Below, piece after piece: positions 17,142 to 25,639 of a stretch of 64,000 nucleotides of DNA. Each line of letters starts with the position of its first letter. Positions within the stretch are counted from its first letter, which is position 1. A program made the translations under genes and the position numbers. Source of the stretch: Mycobacterium arosiense ATCC BAA-1401 = DSM 45069 (GTDB taxonomy: Bacteria; Actinomycetota; Actinomycetes; Mycobacteriales; Mycobacteriaceae); contig NZ_MVHG01000011.1 of NCBI RefSeq assembly GCF_002086125.1, positions 37,891 to 101,890 of the forward strand, written 5' to 3'. A model generated the notes under the pieces. The model saw nothing but the letters and a program-made list of their open reading frames with translations, made no database searches and was not told where the DNA came from.

Positions 17142-20100
17142 CAGCAGCCCTCAGCGTCAGTGCACAGATTGGCGCGCCACTCACGGGCGGGGATCAAGTC
17201 TCGTTTGCCGCGGTAGTCACGTCCGTTGAGGTGCTCGAGGTGCTCGTCGAGCAGCCCAGAGCCTTCCGGCTTGTACTGCCCGAAGCCGCGGCCAAACGAC
17301 TCTGGCCCGCCAGGCCAGGCTGTCACCGGATCCGGGTCATCGGAGGCGTAGAGGACCGTGTCGGTGGCCACCGCCAAGGGCCATTGCCCCGTCTTCTCAC
17401 CGATTTGGTGTAGCCGGTAGACGATGTTGGCCTTGGCTTTGGCGAGTACGTGCAGCCGCCGTTCGGGGCTGTAGGCGGGTTTGCCTTTGAGGTGCTCATC
17501 GGAGCCGATGATGCCGATCCCGTGGGTGCGGATGATTTTGGCTTGATCACGCGCGGCTTGAGCGTCGGGATCGTCGAGGTCCAGCATCGCACTGGCGTCG
17601 CGGAACCGTTCGTACCAGCCCAGTAGCACTCGGCCGTGGCGCGACCACAGCCATGCTTGCAGGATTTGTGGTTGGTAGCCGAGCTCGATAGCGCGCTCCA
17701 ACGTCGGGGTGCATACCCACTTGGGGCCGGTGAACTGCAGTCCTCTCGGGTTGAGGACATAGGGCAGCCGCCAGTCGGGGGTTTCGGGGATGTCGACTAG
17801 CCAGTAGCCCGGTGTCTTGGCGTTAAATGGTGCCCCATCGGGGTGGTGGATTGGGTCGCCGATGGGCAACTCCAGACCGGCGATGCCGGCCACGTAGGAG
17901 CCGCCACGGTCATAGGCGTGGATGTAGCGGCGTTGGCGTTCGTCGCTGGTGGGTCGGCGTGACCAATCGAAGTCCGATTCCACATCTCCGATACCGAACG
18001 GCGGCGCGGTTGTCGACGGCGCGAAGACGACGTCGCGCCACTCCTGTGGGGACCACGTCTTGGTTCTGGTCTGCAACATCAAGTCCACCGCGGTGACACC
18101 GGCGTTGATTTTCCACGGGAACCGCAACGCGTCAGCCAGTAGCTGCAGCCGCTTGGCGATCTGAGCTGGCGCCGGTTCATCGGACAAGATCGGCATCTCA
18201 TCCGCGCCGGTGCCCATGCCGGGGATGAGCGCGATCATCACACCGCGCTTGTCGTCTCGATAGACGCGGGTCCAGGTGCCCAGCCGGTGAGCGTTAGGGT
18301 CCTCCCCCGCCCCGCCTAGGCTCCATCCTTCGTTGACCGCGCCGGTGACGAAGTCGATGTTTTCGGTGAGTTGGCGCAGCGACTTGGCGCGATCGCGGCG
18401 ACTGATGGCAGCGACGTCGATACCGAATTCCTGGCACGCCGCTTCGGTGATCCAAATTTGTCCTGGCTCATTGTATTTCGCGGTGAGGCGGTACCCGAGA
18501 TGGTGCGTATAGGCAAGCTCGGCGACCTGACCCACGTGCACGATCGGTGGGCCCAGTTCGACTCGGGTGCCATCGGCCAGCCAGAGCCCGTCGGTGTGTA
18601 ACACCGCGGCCGGTGCGCCGCCAGATACGGCCCTGTTCGAGGCGCGGCCAGATTGGGTCCCGGCCGTCGTCGGCGACGGTGTCACATCGTCCTTGGCTGC
18701 CGATCCTTTAGCCGTTACCGACGCCCCGTTGAGGGGCCCCTGGTCAGCATCCACAGCAGCGGTTTCCGATGCCGGGCTCTCCACACCTCTTGGATTGCTG
18801 GCTTCCATCTTGGGCGCGACGGCGATGGGCGTTCGTTGGCCGGGTCCCTCGAGTGCAGCGCTCAGCGCAGCGGCGACCTCGGCGGTGTTCTCAGCGGTCA
18901 GGACCTCGAGGATGAGCTCGTCAGTCACCGCCGCTTGGTGGGTCACCGTCATGCGTCCCAGGCGGGAATGGGTGTCGGACAGATCCACTGGCTCACCCGT
19001 CGCTTCGTCGAGGCCAGTCGCATAGATCATCGCGGCATCGCGCGCATACACCGGCCACAGCCGGTATTCGCGCGAGATCCGCATCGCTGCCCGCCGGCCA
19101 CGGAATCGCACTCGCGCGGCGATCGCCGCGGCCCAGGCTGGCTGGAAGTGCTGTCGCCACGCTGGATCAGCCCACGGTTCGGGGTCGGCCAGCGCCTGCA
19201 GATATTCCGCGGCAGCCGAATCGACGAGCGCACGTAGTGGCGCATCGTTGGCGAACTCTTCCCGGGCTTCGCGCAGCCGCGTCGACCAGGCTTCCAAGAG
19301 GCGGGTCTGCTGGGGCCACACGATCGCCTGCTCGATGCCGAGCCGAGCGGCGGGCAGGCCGGCGCCGCCGTCGCGGACGTCTTTGGCCAGCCCGTCAAGA
19401 TCCTCGGTGGTCACCCAGGCCAGGGTTGGCGTATCAAGGCGCATCTGTGGGTGAGGCGGCGGCAGCATCTGAGGCAACCGCATGTCACCAGCTGGCGGGA
19501 GCGTGACCCTCCACAGTCCGAATGGCCGCTTCTGGCCGGTGCTGGCTGCAGCTGCTGTTATGGCGTCCAGCACCTGCGGTTGGCCGTATCCGAACGTCAG
19601 TGTTCCCGCGGCCGCCAGCTCAGGGCATTCCTGGGTCAGCCACACCAGCTGGTCGCTGTGCTCGAATTCCTCTTCGACCTCCGAAGCAGGCGCACACCAA
19701 GGTGGCTGAACGCGGATCTCGGCCATAACGTTCGCCGGCAGCACCCCGGGCTCGGACACGACGGCCCCCCGCCGCCCGGCGCGGGCCCGCATGATGCGGT
19801 CATTGATCACCGCTGCCGAGGCCGCTCCGCTGCCTGCGGGCAGCGCTCCCAGCACGGCCGACCACCGGTGCAGGCGGCGCCCCAATTCAGCCGCGTCCTC
19901 GACAAGATCGTCGCGCTCACCGACTAACCAGGGATGCAGCTCGGCCACGATCTCGACCGAAACACGTTGCGCGCCAACTCCCCGAGCCAGAACGACCGCA
20001 CGTCCCTTTCCGTGCCGCAGCTCCCAACCGCGCCCCACCAGCGGCGCCAACGACCGCCCCAGCTGCTCGACCAGTCCGGAATCCCCCGCGCCGGGGTCGG

Positions 20101-20347
20101 GAGTAATCAAATGGCGACACCCCGCACCTACCACCCATATCCGGGCAGGGTCCGCATCGGCATCCCCGGCAGGTATCGGCTGCAGTAGGCCACGATTGCC
20201 GTGCGCCCACTCGATTAGCTTCTCAAGCTTGTCGACGGAGTCCACCGGCCCGGTAAGGACATCACCGCCGACCGTGAACGCACCCGAGCCGGTGACAATC
20301 ACGACGTGACGCTCAACGATTAGCGACGCTGTGTTTGCGTCCGTCAT
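17141..20347 (-). CDS. Tap-like telomere-associated/replication protein
   Basis: A 1068-aa protein. The N-terminal 550 residues are unrecognised. A Pro/Ser/Thr-rich linker follows (about 520-580), then a C-terminal half with features I associate with Streptomyces Tap, the telomere-binding partner of Tpg: TPGYWLVDIPE, TPTLERAIELGY, RVLLGWYERFRDA, and KAKANIVYRLHQIGEKTGQWPLAVATDTVLYASD near the end, which looks polymerase-palm-like. It sits in a tight minus-strand operon: the start overlaps the upstream HTH gene (ATGA at 20344-20347) and the stop abuts the tpg-like gene. A role in replicating linear ends or in initiation is inferred. It is longer than Streptomyces Tap (~740 aa) because of the N-terminal extension. 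Confidence 0.55.
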   Translation of the reverse strand: MTDANTASLIVERHVVIVTGSGAFTVGGDVLTGPVDSVDKLEKLIEWAHGNRGLLQPIPAGDADADPARIWVVGAGCRHLITPDPGAGDSGLVEQLGRSLAPLVGRGWELRHGKGRAVVLARGVGAQRVSVEIVAELHPWLVGERDDLVEDAAELGRRLHRWSAVLGALPAGSGAASAAVINDRIMRARAGRRGAVVSEPGVLPANVMAEIRVQPPWCAPASEVEEEFEHSDQLVWLTQECPELAAAGTLTFGYGQPQVLDAITAAAASTGQKRPFGLWRVTLPPAGDMRLPQMLPPPHPQMRLDTPTLAWVTTEDLDGLAKDVRDGGAGLPAARLGIEQAIVWPQQTRLLEAWSTRLREAREEFANDAPLRALVDSAAAEYLQALADPEPWADPAWRQHFQPAWAAAIAARVRFRGRRAAMRISREYRLWPVYARDAAMIYATGLDEATGEPVDLSDTHSRLGRMTVTHQAAVTDELILEVLTAENTAEVAAALSAALEGPGQRTPIAVAPKMEASNPRGVESPASETAAVDADQGPLNGASVTAKGSAAKDDVTPSPTTAGTQSGRASNRAVSGGAPAAVLHTDGLWLADGTRVELGPPIVHVGQVAELAYTHHLGYRLTAKYNEPGQIWITEAACQEFGIDVAAISRRDRAKSLRQLTENIDFVTGAVNEGWSLGGAGEDPNAHRLGTWTRVYRDDKRGVMIALIPGMGTGADEMPILSDEPAPAQIAKRLQLLADALRFPWKINAGVTAVDLMLQTRTKTWSPQEWRDVVFAPSTTAPPFGIGDVESDFDWSRRPTSDERQRRYIHAYDRGGSYVAGIAGLELPIGDPIHHPDGAPFNAKTPGYWLVDIPETPDWRLPYVLNPRGLQFTGPKWVCTPTLERAIELGYQPQILQAWLWSRHGRVLLGWYERFRDASAMLDLDDPDAQAARDQAKIIRTHGIGIIGSDEHLKGKPAYSPERRLHVLAKAKANIVYRLHQIGEKTGQWPLAVATDTVLYASDDPDPVTAWPGGPESFGRGFGQYKPEGSGLLDEHLEHLNGRDYRGKRDLIPAREWRANLCTDAEGC

Positions 20348-20736
20348 AGGCGGCCTTCAGGCGTGCGGGCGGCCAGGTACGGACGGATGCGCGCGCTGGC
20401 CCCCTGCTGGGTCATCCCGAGTACGGCACCGACTTCGGTGTAGGTCGCACCGGCCGCGATCGCCGCCGCGGCGGCGGGTCGCTCATCGAGGCCGGCGGCG
20501 CGTAAGAGCGCGGCGCGCGTCAGCTGCACCGCTTTGGTTTCAGCGGCACTGGCTCGTTCCACAGCTTTAACCAGTCGAGCACGTTGCGCAGGTGTAGCTT
20601 TGCGACGGGCCACGCGGCGCAGCCAGACATCCACTGCGGCCGCCAGAGATGAATCAGCCATCTTCGAGGCAAAGCTTGCCGATTCCCGTTGCGCGGCAGC
20701 CTGAATCGACGCGACGCTAGGATCCGTCGTCGTCAT
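20344..20736 (-). CDS. HTH regulator, first gene of the Tap/Tpg-like operon
   Basis: A 130-aa helical, Ala-rich protein with a C-terminal HTH of sigma-region-4 style (GATYTEVGAVLGMTQQGASARI). Its stop overlaps the start of the tap-like gene. The ~180 bp upstream carries inverted repeats (20801-20838) that are plausible binding sites for it. Role inferred: operon regulator or replication accessory factor. Confidence 0.6.
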   Translation of the reverse strand: MTTTDPSVASIQAAAQRESASFASKMADSSLAAAVDVWLRRVARRKATPAQRARLVKAVERASAAETKAVQLTRAALLRAAGLDERPAAAAAIAAGATYTEVGAVLGMTQQGASARIRPYLAARTPEGRL

Positions 20737-20790
20737 GGCCGCCTGCGTTCTGCAGCTACGTTCAGCACGGGTGTGATGCTATCCACGAAC

Positions 20791-20906
20791 TGTGACACCA
20801 ACAAGCATTCGTTGTGCTTGTCTACAAGTGTTTCTTGTGCCCCTTGATGACCTGGTCCAGGTCTGGCCTGCATAAAGGCACGACGCAAAACTGCTTATTT
20901 GTCACA
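20791..20906. repeat. Inverted repeats upstream of the Tap/Tpg-like operon
   Basis: Three nested symmetries: ACAAGCA (20801-20807) with TGCTTGT (20815-20821); ACAAG (20824-20828) with CTTGT (20834-20838); and TGTGACA (20791-20797) with TGTCACA (20900-20906). They lie between two minus-strand genes, just upstream of the five-gene operon. They could be operators of the HTH gene or part of an origin. AT content is locally higher. Confidence 0.45.
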
Positions 20907-20916
20907 CTCAACGCTT

Positions 20917-21177
20917 TCAGCTAGTCAGTCCACGTGCGATCACTGTGTTCGCCATACTGAGCCGCCACGTCGTGTGGCGACCCACCGTGCCTGCGCGGAT
21001 TACCTGGCCGCGTTTCTCGAGGATCTCCAAGTTGTGATAGATGCGTTCGTGAACCACGTCCGCGCCGAAACTAGTTGAAAGACCGCGCCGTAGTTCAGCG
21101 GTCGTCATTGGCCCGGCCGCTTTAGTCAGCGCGGCGAGCAGTCCTTGTCGCACCGCCTCCGGCGGGAGGCTAGGCAT
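20917..21177 (-). CDS. Small winged-helix DNA-binding protein
   Basis: An 86-aa protein: MPSLPPEAVRQGLLAALTKA, then MTTAELRRGLS, then VVHERIYHNLEILEKRGQVIRAGTVGRHTTWRLS, a winged-helix pattern with recognition helix and wing. The start at 21177 is preferred because an upstream extension to 21255 would overlap the divergent zinc-ribbon gene. Likely a plasmid transcriptional regulator. Confidence 0.6.
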   Translation of the reverse strand: MPSLPPEAVRQGLLAALTKAAGPMTTAELRRGLSTSFGADVVHERIYHNLEILEKRGQVIRAGTVGRHTTWRLSMANTVIARGLTS

Positions 21178-21190
21178 ACGATGGACCTTC

Positions 21191-21439
21191 GTGGGTGGTC
21201 TGCGCCGTACTCGCCGAGGTTGGGAAGAACCGCCGCCCCCACCGCTGTGCCCCAACGGCCACAGGCTGCGAGGTGGCGGACGTGTCCTGGTCGGCAGCCA
21301 ACAATGTTCCTGCGGATCCGTTCATCGCAGCTTTCACTGCCGCCAATGTGCGGCCACGGTCTACATGCCGACCCCTGGCCCGCAGTGCGCCTTCACCAAT
21401 TTCGATGGCCGTCATGCCGCACACGATGATGATGCGTAG
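21191..21439 (+). CDS. Small zinc-ribbon protein
   Basis: An 82-aa protein with CPNGHRL, then QQCSCGS, HRSFHCRQC and TVYMP: seven Cys/His residues arranged like two zinc knuckles. This type of small Cys-rich protein recurs in mycobacteria, without known function to me. It starts with GTG at 21191, 13 bp from the divergent winged-helix gene. Confidence 0.5.
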   Translation: MGGLRRTRRGWEEPPPPPLCPNGHRLRGGGRVLVGSQQCSCGSVHRSFHCRQCAATVYMPTPGPQCAFTNFDGRHAAHDDDA

Positions 21440-21529
21440 AACGCGCCACAGCCCGCACACCCGCGATCTATCCGCCATGTAGGTCAGGCGATTCCCCTCC
21501 CCCGTCGCTGATCAATCCCCGGTCGACAA

Positions 21530-22018
21530 TTAGGTCGTCAGACCACGGAAATCCTCGTCAGCGCGGTCGCTTTCCATCGCGGCGTCCAGTACCTCCCACC
21601 CTGTATCGGAAAGCCGTCCTCTACCGTTGCCGGCCACGAGCATCGCGGCGGCCACGTCGGCGGCGGTGTCGCGGTTCCGGGTGAACATATAGTCGAGGTT
21701 GGGCTCTGCCACGCGCACTGTTTTCGGCAAGCTGCCGGCAAGGATCTCACGCACAATAGCGACCAAGGCTGGTTCACCACCAAGTAAGCCGCCAGCAATC
21801 CCGCCGGGCGGCCCAACTGCGCGCCGCTCGAGCGCACTCCACGAGACGACCCCTCGGGAGGTGCTGAACGTGATGGTCGTGGCGACCATGTTGGGGGCTC
21901 CTCGGTTCGCCGGATCAGTGCCCGTGACGTCGGTCGCACACGAGCCCGCGGTAGGGCGCGCGCACACCGGCGTCGAAACATGCATGGCGTCCTGATGTGG
22001 GCTCAGCGGACTGTTCAT
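21530..22018 (-). CDS. Hypothetical protein
   Basis: An unrecognised 162-aa protein from ATG 22018, with an N-terminal part containing a Cys pair (VCARPTAGSCA) and a C-terminal helical part (TAADVAAAMLVAGNGRGRLS, then WEVLDAAMESDRADEDFRG). A longer start at 22075 or a shorter one at Met63 (MVATTITFS) is possible. No motif allows a function. Confidence 0.4.
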   Translation of the reverse strand: MNSPLSPHQDAMHVSTPVCARPTAGSCATDVTGTDPANRGAPNMVATTITFSTSRGVVSWSALERRAVGPPGGIAGGLLGGEPALVAIVREILAGSLPKTVRVAEPNLDYMFTRNRDTAADVAAAMLVAGNGRGRLSDTGWEVLDAAMESDRADEDFRGLTT

Positions 22019-22176
22019 TGGCCAATTGCGGATCCTCTCGGTTCTGCTCTTAACTATCGGTGCTCCGAGTGACATCTCCCCCGAAACCGGCCGATCAGAT
22101 CAGTCCCGCAGCCGGCTCGGGTGCAAACCTCCACTGTCCCGACAGATAATGCTTTGGTGCACACACACTATCGGCG

Positions 22177-22761
22177 TTGGTCGACGCGGTGAGTCCGGTC
22201 ATCCGAGACGGCAAGAGTTGGCCGATTGGTACGCGCGCGGATGTCGCATGGATCACCACGGCTACCTCGATCGGCGTCAGAATCACGTCGGCGATCCCGC
22301 CGATATTCGATGACTACGCCACCGTTTTACTGCCAAAGCCCCAAGCTGAAAAGCAGAGCCACGACCAGGCTATCGTCGCACTACTCACTAGACAGTCGCC
22401 GGATCAACAGTGGTGGATTGGTTACCTCGACACTGGGTCCGCGGACGTCGTTTTCCCTGACGCGCCAAGAGTGACGTTGTATGCGAACTGGCCTTATGTA
22501 CTCGTACAGGCCGGACCAGAACAGGCCGCCTGCTGGCGGTCCGACGACTTATGGTCGTCGCGGTCAACTCGCCTGCCGGACCTGATGTTCCCGGTGGATC
22601 GGTCCTGGCTGGTGTCCACGCTGTGGGACGACGACTGGACCTGTGTCGGCGGGCCGGTTCCGCTCATCGACGGCTTCCTGAGCGACCCCGATCTGAGGAC
22701 CCGCGTGCGGCGCGTCGGCCCCAAAGAGGACGCCACTCCACCCGGGCGCAACGCGATCTGA
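22177..22761 (+). CDS. Hypothetical protein, 194 aa
   Basis: A soluble protein rich in Trp and Asp, with the C-terminal segments PVDRSWLVSTLWDDDWTCVGG and LIDGFLSDPDLRTRVRRV. The ending resembles mycobacterial proteins of unknown function that present a surface tryptophan cluster. Start GTG at 22177. It stands alone between minus-strand genes. Confidence 0.5.
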   Translation: MVDAVSPVIRDGKSWPIGTRADVAWITTATSIGVRITSAIPPIFDDYATVLLPKPQAEKQSHDQAIVALLTRQSPDQQWWIGYLDTGSADVVFPDAPRVTLYANWPYVLVQAGPEQAACWRSDDLWSSRSTRLPDLMFPVDRSWLVSTLWDDDWTCVGGPVPLIDGFLSDPDLRTRVRRVGPKEDATPPGRNAI

Positions 22762-23004
22762 CCGCCGATGGGAATCGGTGAATAGCGCCAGATTTCCCCG
22801 AACCGACTGGACGTGAACAGATCCCGCGGGACTAACGCCACGCTGGATAATCACAGTCACCCTCGCGCGCAAAGTACTTGACCGTAGCGGACTTTCGCGG
22901 GTCAACAGCTGCTCCCGCTCTTCGCGACGGGCGGATGTGACTTATCAGGATGCGATCAGCAATTTGTTCCCGCTGCGACGCGCAGCCAGGCGAATTCGCG
23001 CGAA

Positions 23005-23712
23005 TCAGTCCGGGATGAGCCCAAATTCGTATCTGAGTGCTTGTTCCACGAGTGCGCTTCGCGTGCCGGCGGCCCAGGCCTCGACGAGGTTGTCAAGCCG
23101 TTGACCGTTTGCGGCTGTCACTCCTGACAGAACGACGGTGCGTGGAGCGGTTGCGTGGCGACGCCGCCGCGGGACTGCGTGCGAGGACGGGCGTTCGAAT
23201 AGTTGGCCCTCCCCTACGGCGTATCGCTGGGTAGTCCAGGTTGTCGCCAGTTTCGTCGCGTGGGTTTCGATGGCGTCCAAGACGATGGCGCCCATCGTTC
23301 GGGCGAGTCCGCGGCGTACCTTCTTTTCGGCGATCTGGGTTCGGTAGAGCTCGTCGTAGACTTCCGCTGATAGCAAGACCTCGGGTGGACGGGTTCTTGT
23401 GCTCGGCCGTCCGGTAGTTGTCTGTCGCGGTTTTGTGGGCTGTTCCGGGCTGGTCGTTGCTGGCGTGGTTGCGCGGGCCGATTCAGTCGCGGGGGCGCTT
23501 GCGAGTACCGGTTCGATGACCGAGGCACTTGCCGGCCGCGGGTCAGAGTGGGCCGGTTCGGCACTGACAGCGGTGTCTGCCGGTTGTGGCGAAACCGGCG
23601 GTGGAGTCGGCGCGGCAGCGGCGCGTGGACGGGCCGGCCACAGTTCGTCCAGGTCCTGATTGAGCGCCTCGGGGTCGAACAGCGGCTTGCCGCGGGTGCG
23701 TGAAGGGCTCAT
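23005..23712 (-). CDS. RHH-type partition partner of ParA (module 1)
   Basis: A 235-aa protein: a Pro/Ala/Thr-rich N-terminal half, then two segments with ribbon-helix-helix character, PEVLLSAEVYDELYRTQ with a following helix, and RTVVLSGVTAANGQRL with LVEQALRYEFG. Its start overlaps the ParA stop (ATGA at 23709-23712). This gene order fits a type Ib centromere-binding partner. The linker length is unusual. Confidence 0.6.
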   Translation of the reverse strand: MSPSRTRGKPLFDPEALNQDLDELWPARPRAAAAPTPPPVSPQPADTAVSAEPAHSDPRPASASVIEPVLASAPATESARATTPATTSPEQPTKPRQTTTGRPSTRTRPPEVLLSAEVYDELYRTQIAEKKVRRGLARTMGAIVLDAIETHATKLATTWTTQRYAVGEGQLFERPSSHAVPRRRRHATAPRTVVLSGVTAANGQRLDNLVEAWAAGTRSALVEQALRYEFGLIPD

Positions 23713-24641
23713 CCGACCCGCTCCCCCGCCGTCACTGATTCGTATCGGCCGAGCCGTGTGACGATTTGGCGGACGAGCTCTTGGTAGTCGGCGGCAAGGC
23801 CGGTGGGGTCACTCGTCCACATGGCGCGCTCGGGACTTTGGTTGTCGCGCAGCTTCGACAGTCGAGCTCGGCGGTCGTCGTTGGCTAGCGCAACGAGTTC
23901 GCCGGCGGTTTTGTGGAGCGTTCGCATGTCGACGGCGGCCGCGGGTGCGGAGCGGATCGTGATGTCGAACGGCGTTGTCCCGCTGCCTTCGAGCATTTCG
24001 CTGACTTGATCGAACACGTCCTGGTTGCGCTTTTTCGCTCGTGGGTTGACATCGAACAGCAGCACACCGAGAAGTTGGATGGAGGCACCGAGTTTGCGTG
24101 CTCGCCAGAAGCGTCGCGCCAACCGTTCGACACCGCCCAGGCTGGCTTGGTCGTCGCGGGTGGGGATCAACAGATAGTTGGCGACGGTGAGATAGGTATC
24201 GAGCAGCGGTACGTCACCTGGACCTGAGTCGATGAGGACCAGGTCATAGCCTTCGTCTTCGCATAGTTTGGCGAGCTGGTTTTCCAGGTTGGCGGCCATG
24301 TCAATGCCGTTCTCGGCCATCAGGTGAGCGCCGGCGCCGACGACGGCAAGTTGTGGACCGCCGGCGACTACGTCGAGGTTGGCCCGTACGTTGCGCACCG
24401 GGACAAGCGGCGCACCGAATTGCAGGGTCTGGGCCAGTGATTGTCCGCGGTCTCCGTCGACGCCGAGATCTTCGACGGTGACGTTGGCCTGTGGGTCGCC
24501 GTCGACGACGAGCACGCGACGGCCCCTTTTTCCCGCGGCGGCGATCATTTCCGCCACTGCGGCGACGGTCGTTGACTTTCCAACTCCGCCTTTCTGATTC
24601 GCTACGAGGATGGCCCGCGCATCGGGCCCAGTCATTGTCAT
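23709..24641 (-). CDS. parA: ParA-family partition ATPase (module 1)
   Basis: A 310-aa ParA starting MTMTGPDARAILVANQKGG. It has the canonical deviant Walker A KGGVGKST with the signature Lys, a Walker A' VVDGDPQAN, and VLIDSGPG as Walker B. It should bind DNA non-specifically as an ATP dimer and move the plasmid through its partner encoded next. Start 24641 is chosen because the upstream extension to 24785 is Arg-rich and lacks family features. An inverted copy of a repeated element (RCGTTGCGMC) overlaps the start region. Confidence 0.85.
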   Translation of the reverse strand: MTMTGPDARAILVANQKGGVGKSTTVAAVAEMIAAAGKRGRRVLVVDGDPQANVTVEDLGVDGDRGQSLAQTLQFGAPLVPVRNVRANLDVVAGGPQLAVVGAGAHLMAENGIDMAANLENQLAKLCEDEGYDLVLIDSGPGDVPLLDTYLTVANYLLIPTRDDQASLGGVERLARRFWRARKLGASIQLLGVLLFDVNPRAKKRNQDVFDQVSEMLEGSGTTPFDITIRSAPAAAVDMRTLHKTAGELVALANDDRRARLSKLRDNQSPERAMWTSDPTGLAADYQELVRQIVTRLGRYESVTAGERVG

Positions 24642-24643
24642 GC

Positions 24644-24927
24644 GTCGCAACGTACGTACCCACCCGCGAGATGTCATGTAGGCGCACGGACGTGAAGTCG
24701 AACCGTTACCTAGCCCACTATTTGGACGTTGCGACCGACGGTCCTTCGCCCGTGGGCCCGGGCGGCGATCGGCCCGTGTGGTCACGGCACTGTGCTGCCG
24801 TCAATTCGGACGTCTGCGCGTCCGGGACATGTTGTGGGTGCACGGGTGGTCGCTAGAGCGTTGCGACCGCCGTGTGTTCACGCGGTGGGCCGCACGGGTA
24901 GTTGGCTGAGGCGTTGGACGTTGCGCC
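24644..24927. repeat. Four RCGTTGCGMC repeats, candidate centromere
   Basis: Copies: 24644-24653 (inverted, GTCGCAACGT), 24726-24735 (ACGTTGCGAC), 24858-24867 (GCGTTGCGAC), 24918-24927 (ACGTTGCGCC). The first overlaps the parA start region; the others are upstream of it. Iterated short sites beside a ParA/RHH pair are typical of type Ib centromeres, which also autoregulate. Confidence 0.4.
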
Positions 24928-25073
24928 ACACGGGCATACGTGCGTTGTCCGTGCGTGTGGCAACGCGTCGGTCAGCCGACAACGATGCGGCGCTAGACCC
25001 GGCACCACAGGCGTCACTGCCACGTACGCAGATTCGCACATAGGGCGGGCAGTCACCCGTTGATGACCCTCAT

Positions 25074-25145
25074 GTTATCCGGTGCGATACCCGCGAGTCA
25101 CACGTCTCGTTATCCGGTTATCGCCCGGATATCGCAGGTCACACG
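25074..25145. repeat. Paired direct repeats GTTATCCGGT and GTCACACG
   Basis: GTTATCCGGT occurs at 25074-25083 and 25109-25118 (35 bp apart); GTCACACG at 25097-25104 and 25138-25145 (41 bp apart). The two pairs interleave. They lie about 260 bp from the end of the small RHH gene of partition module 2 and could be operator, centromere or iteron-like sites. Confidence 0.35.
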
Positions 25146-25401
25146 GGCTATATGGACGCGGCAGTGGGGGAGCCTGGTCGTGCAGCGGGAGGACCCTTCA
25201 CCGCCCCTCGTGTCCGATGCGGCGCCAGGGCACTGAGTCGCGGCTTCGGATTCTCATGGGCGTAAGGCGAAATCAGCCCGGGTTCTTGAATGCGGCGGCG
25301 TGCGCACTCGGGTCAGCAACGTGACCTCAGTATCGTGTGCATTTGGCGTCGCCGCATGAGCCCGACGGCTCATCGTGGAGCGGCGGGGCTGTCAACGCGC
25401 C

Positions 25402-25635
25402 TTAGCGTCGCCCCGGTTCGAGGGGTTGTGGGTCGGGGAGGATCTCGCGGCCCTCGTTGTAGTCGTGCTCGATTACGCGCAGCTGGGCGACGATAGCTTC
25501 CTCGATGAATTGGGTGATGGTGTAGCGGCGGCCTGTGACGCGCTCGACGATGCGCACAGCCGCGCGGGCCCTGTGGTGCAGCTCGGTGGGGACATTGACC
25601 TTGCTGAGGTCGCTGGATTTGGCGGGGCCGTCCAC
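25402..25635 (-). CDS. Small ribbon-helix-helix protein (partition module 2)
   Basis: A 77-aa protein with an RHH pattern: strand SKVNVPTELHHRARAAVRI, then RRYTITQFIEEAIVAQLRVIEHDYN. It starts 4 bp after the stop of the ParA gene, so the two are cotranscribed. It may be a centromere-binding protein additional to the large ParB upstream, or a regulator of the locus. Confidence 0.65.
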   Translation of the reverse strand: MDGPAKSSDLSKVNVPTELHHRARAAVRIVERVTGRRYTITQFIEEAIVAQLRVIEHDYNEGREILPDPQPLEPGRR

Positions 25636-25639
25636 GGAG

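Larger units (their letters stand above)
24642..25401. other. Noncoding ~760 bp region between partition modules
   Basis: No supported gene. It holds two sets of short repeats (listed separately at 24644-24927 and 25074-25145) and many CACACGG/CCGTGTG words. The position between two ParA modules suggests centromere sites, operators, or an origin. Confidence 0.5.

Noticed and set aside
21170..21478. Minus-strand open frame of 102 aa
   Set aside because: It is antisense to the zinc-ribbon gene, whose Cys pattern is the stronger evidence.
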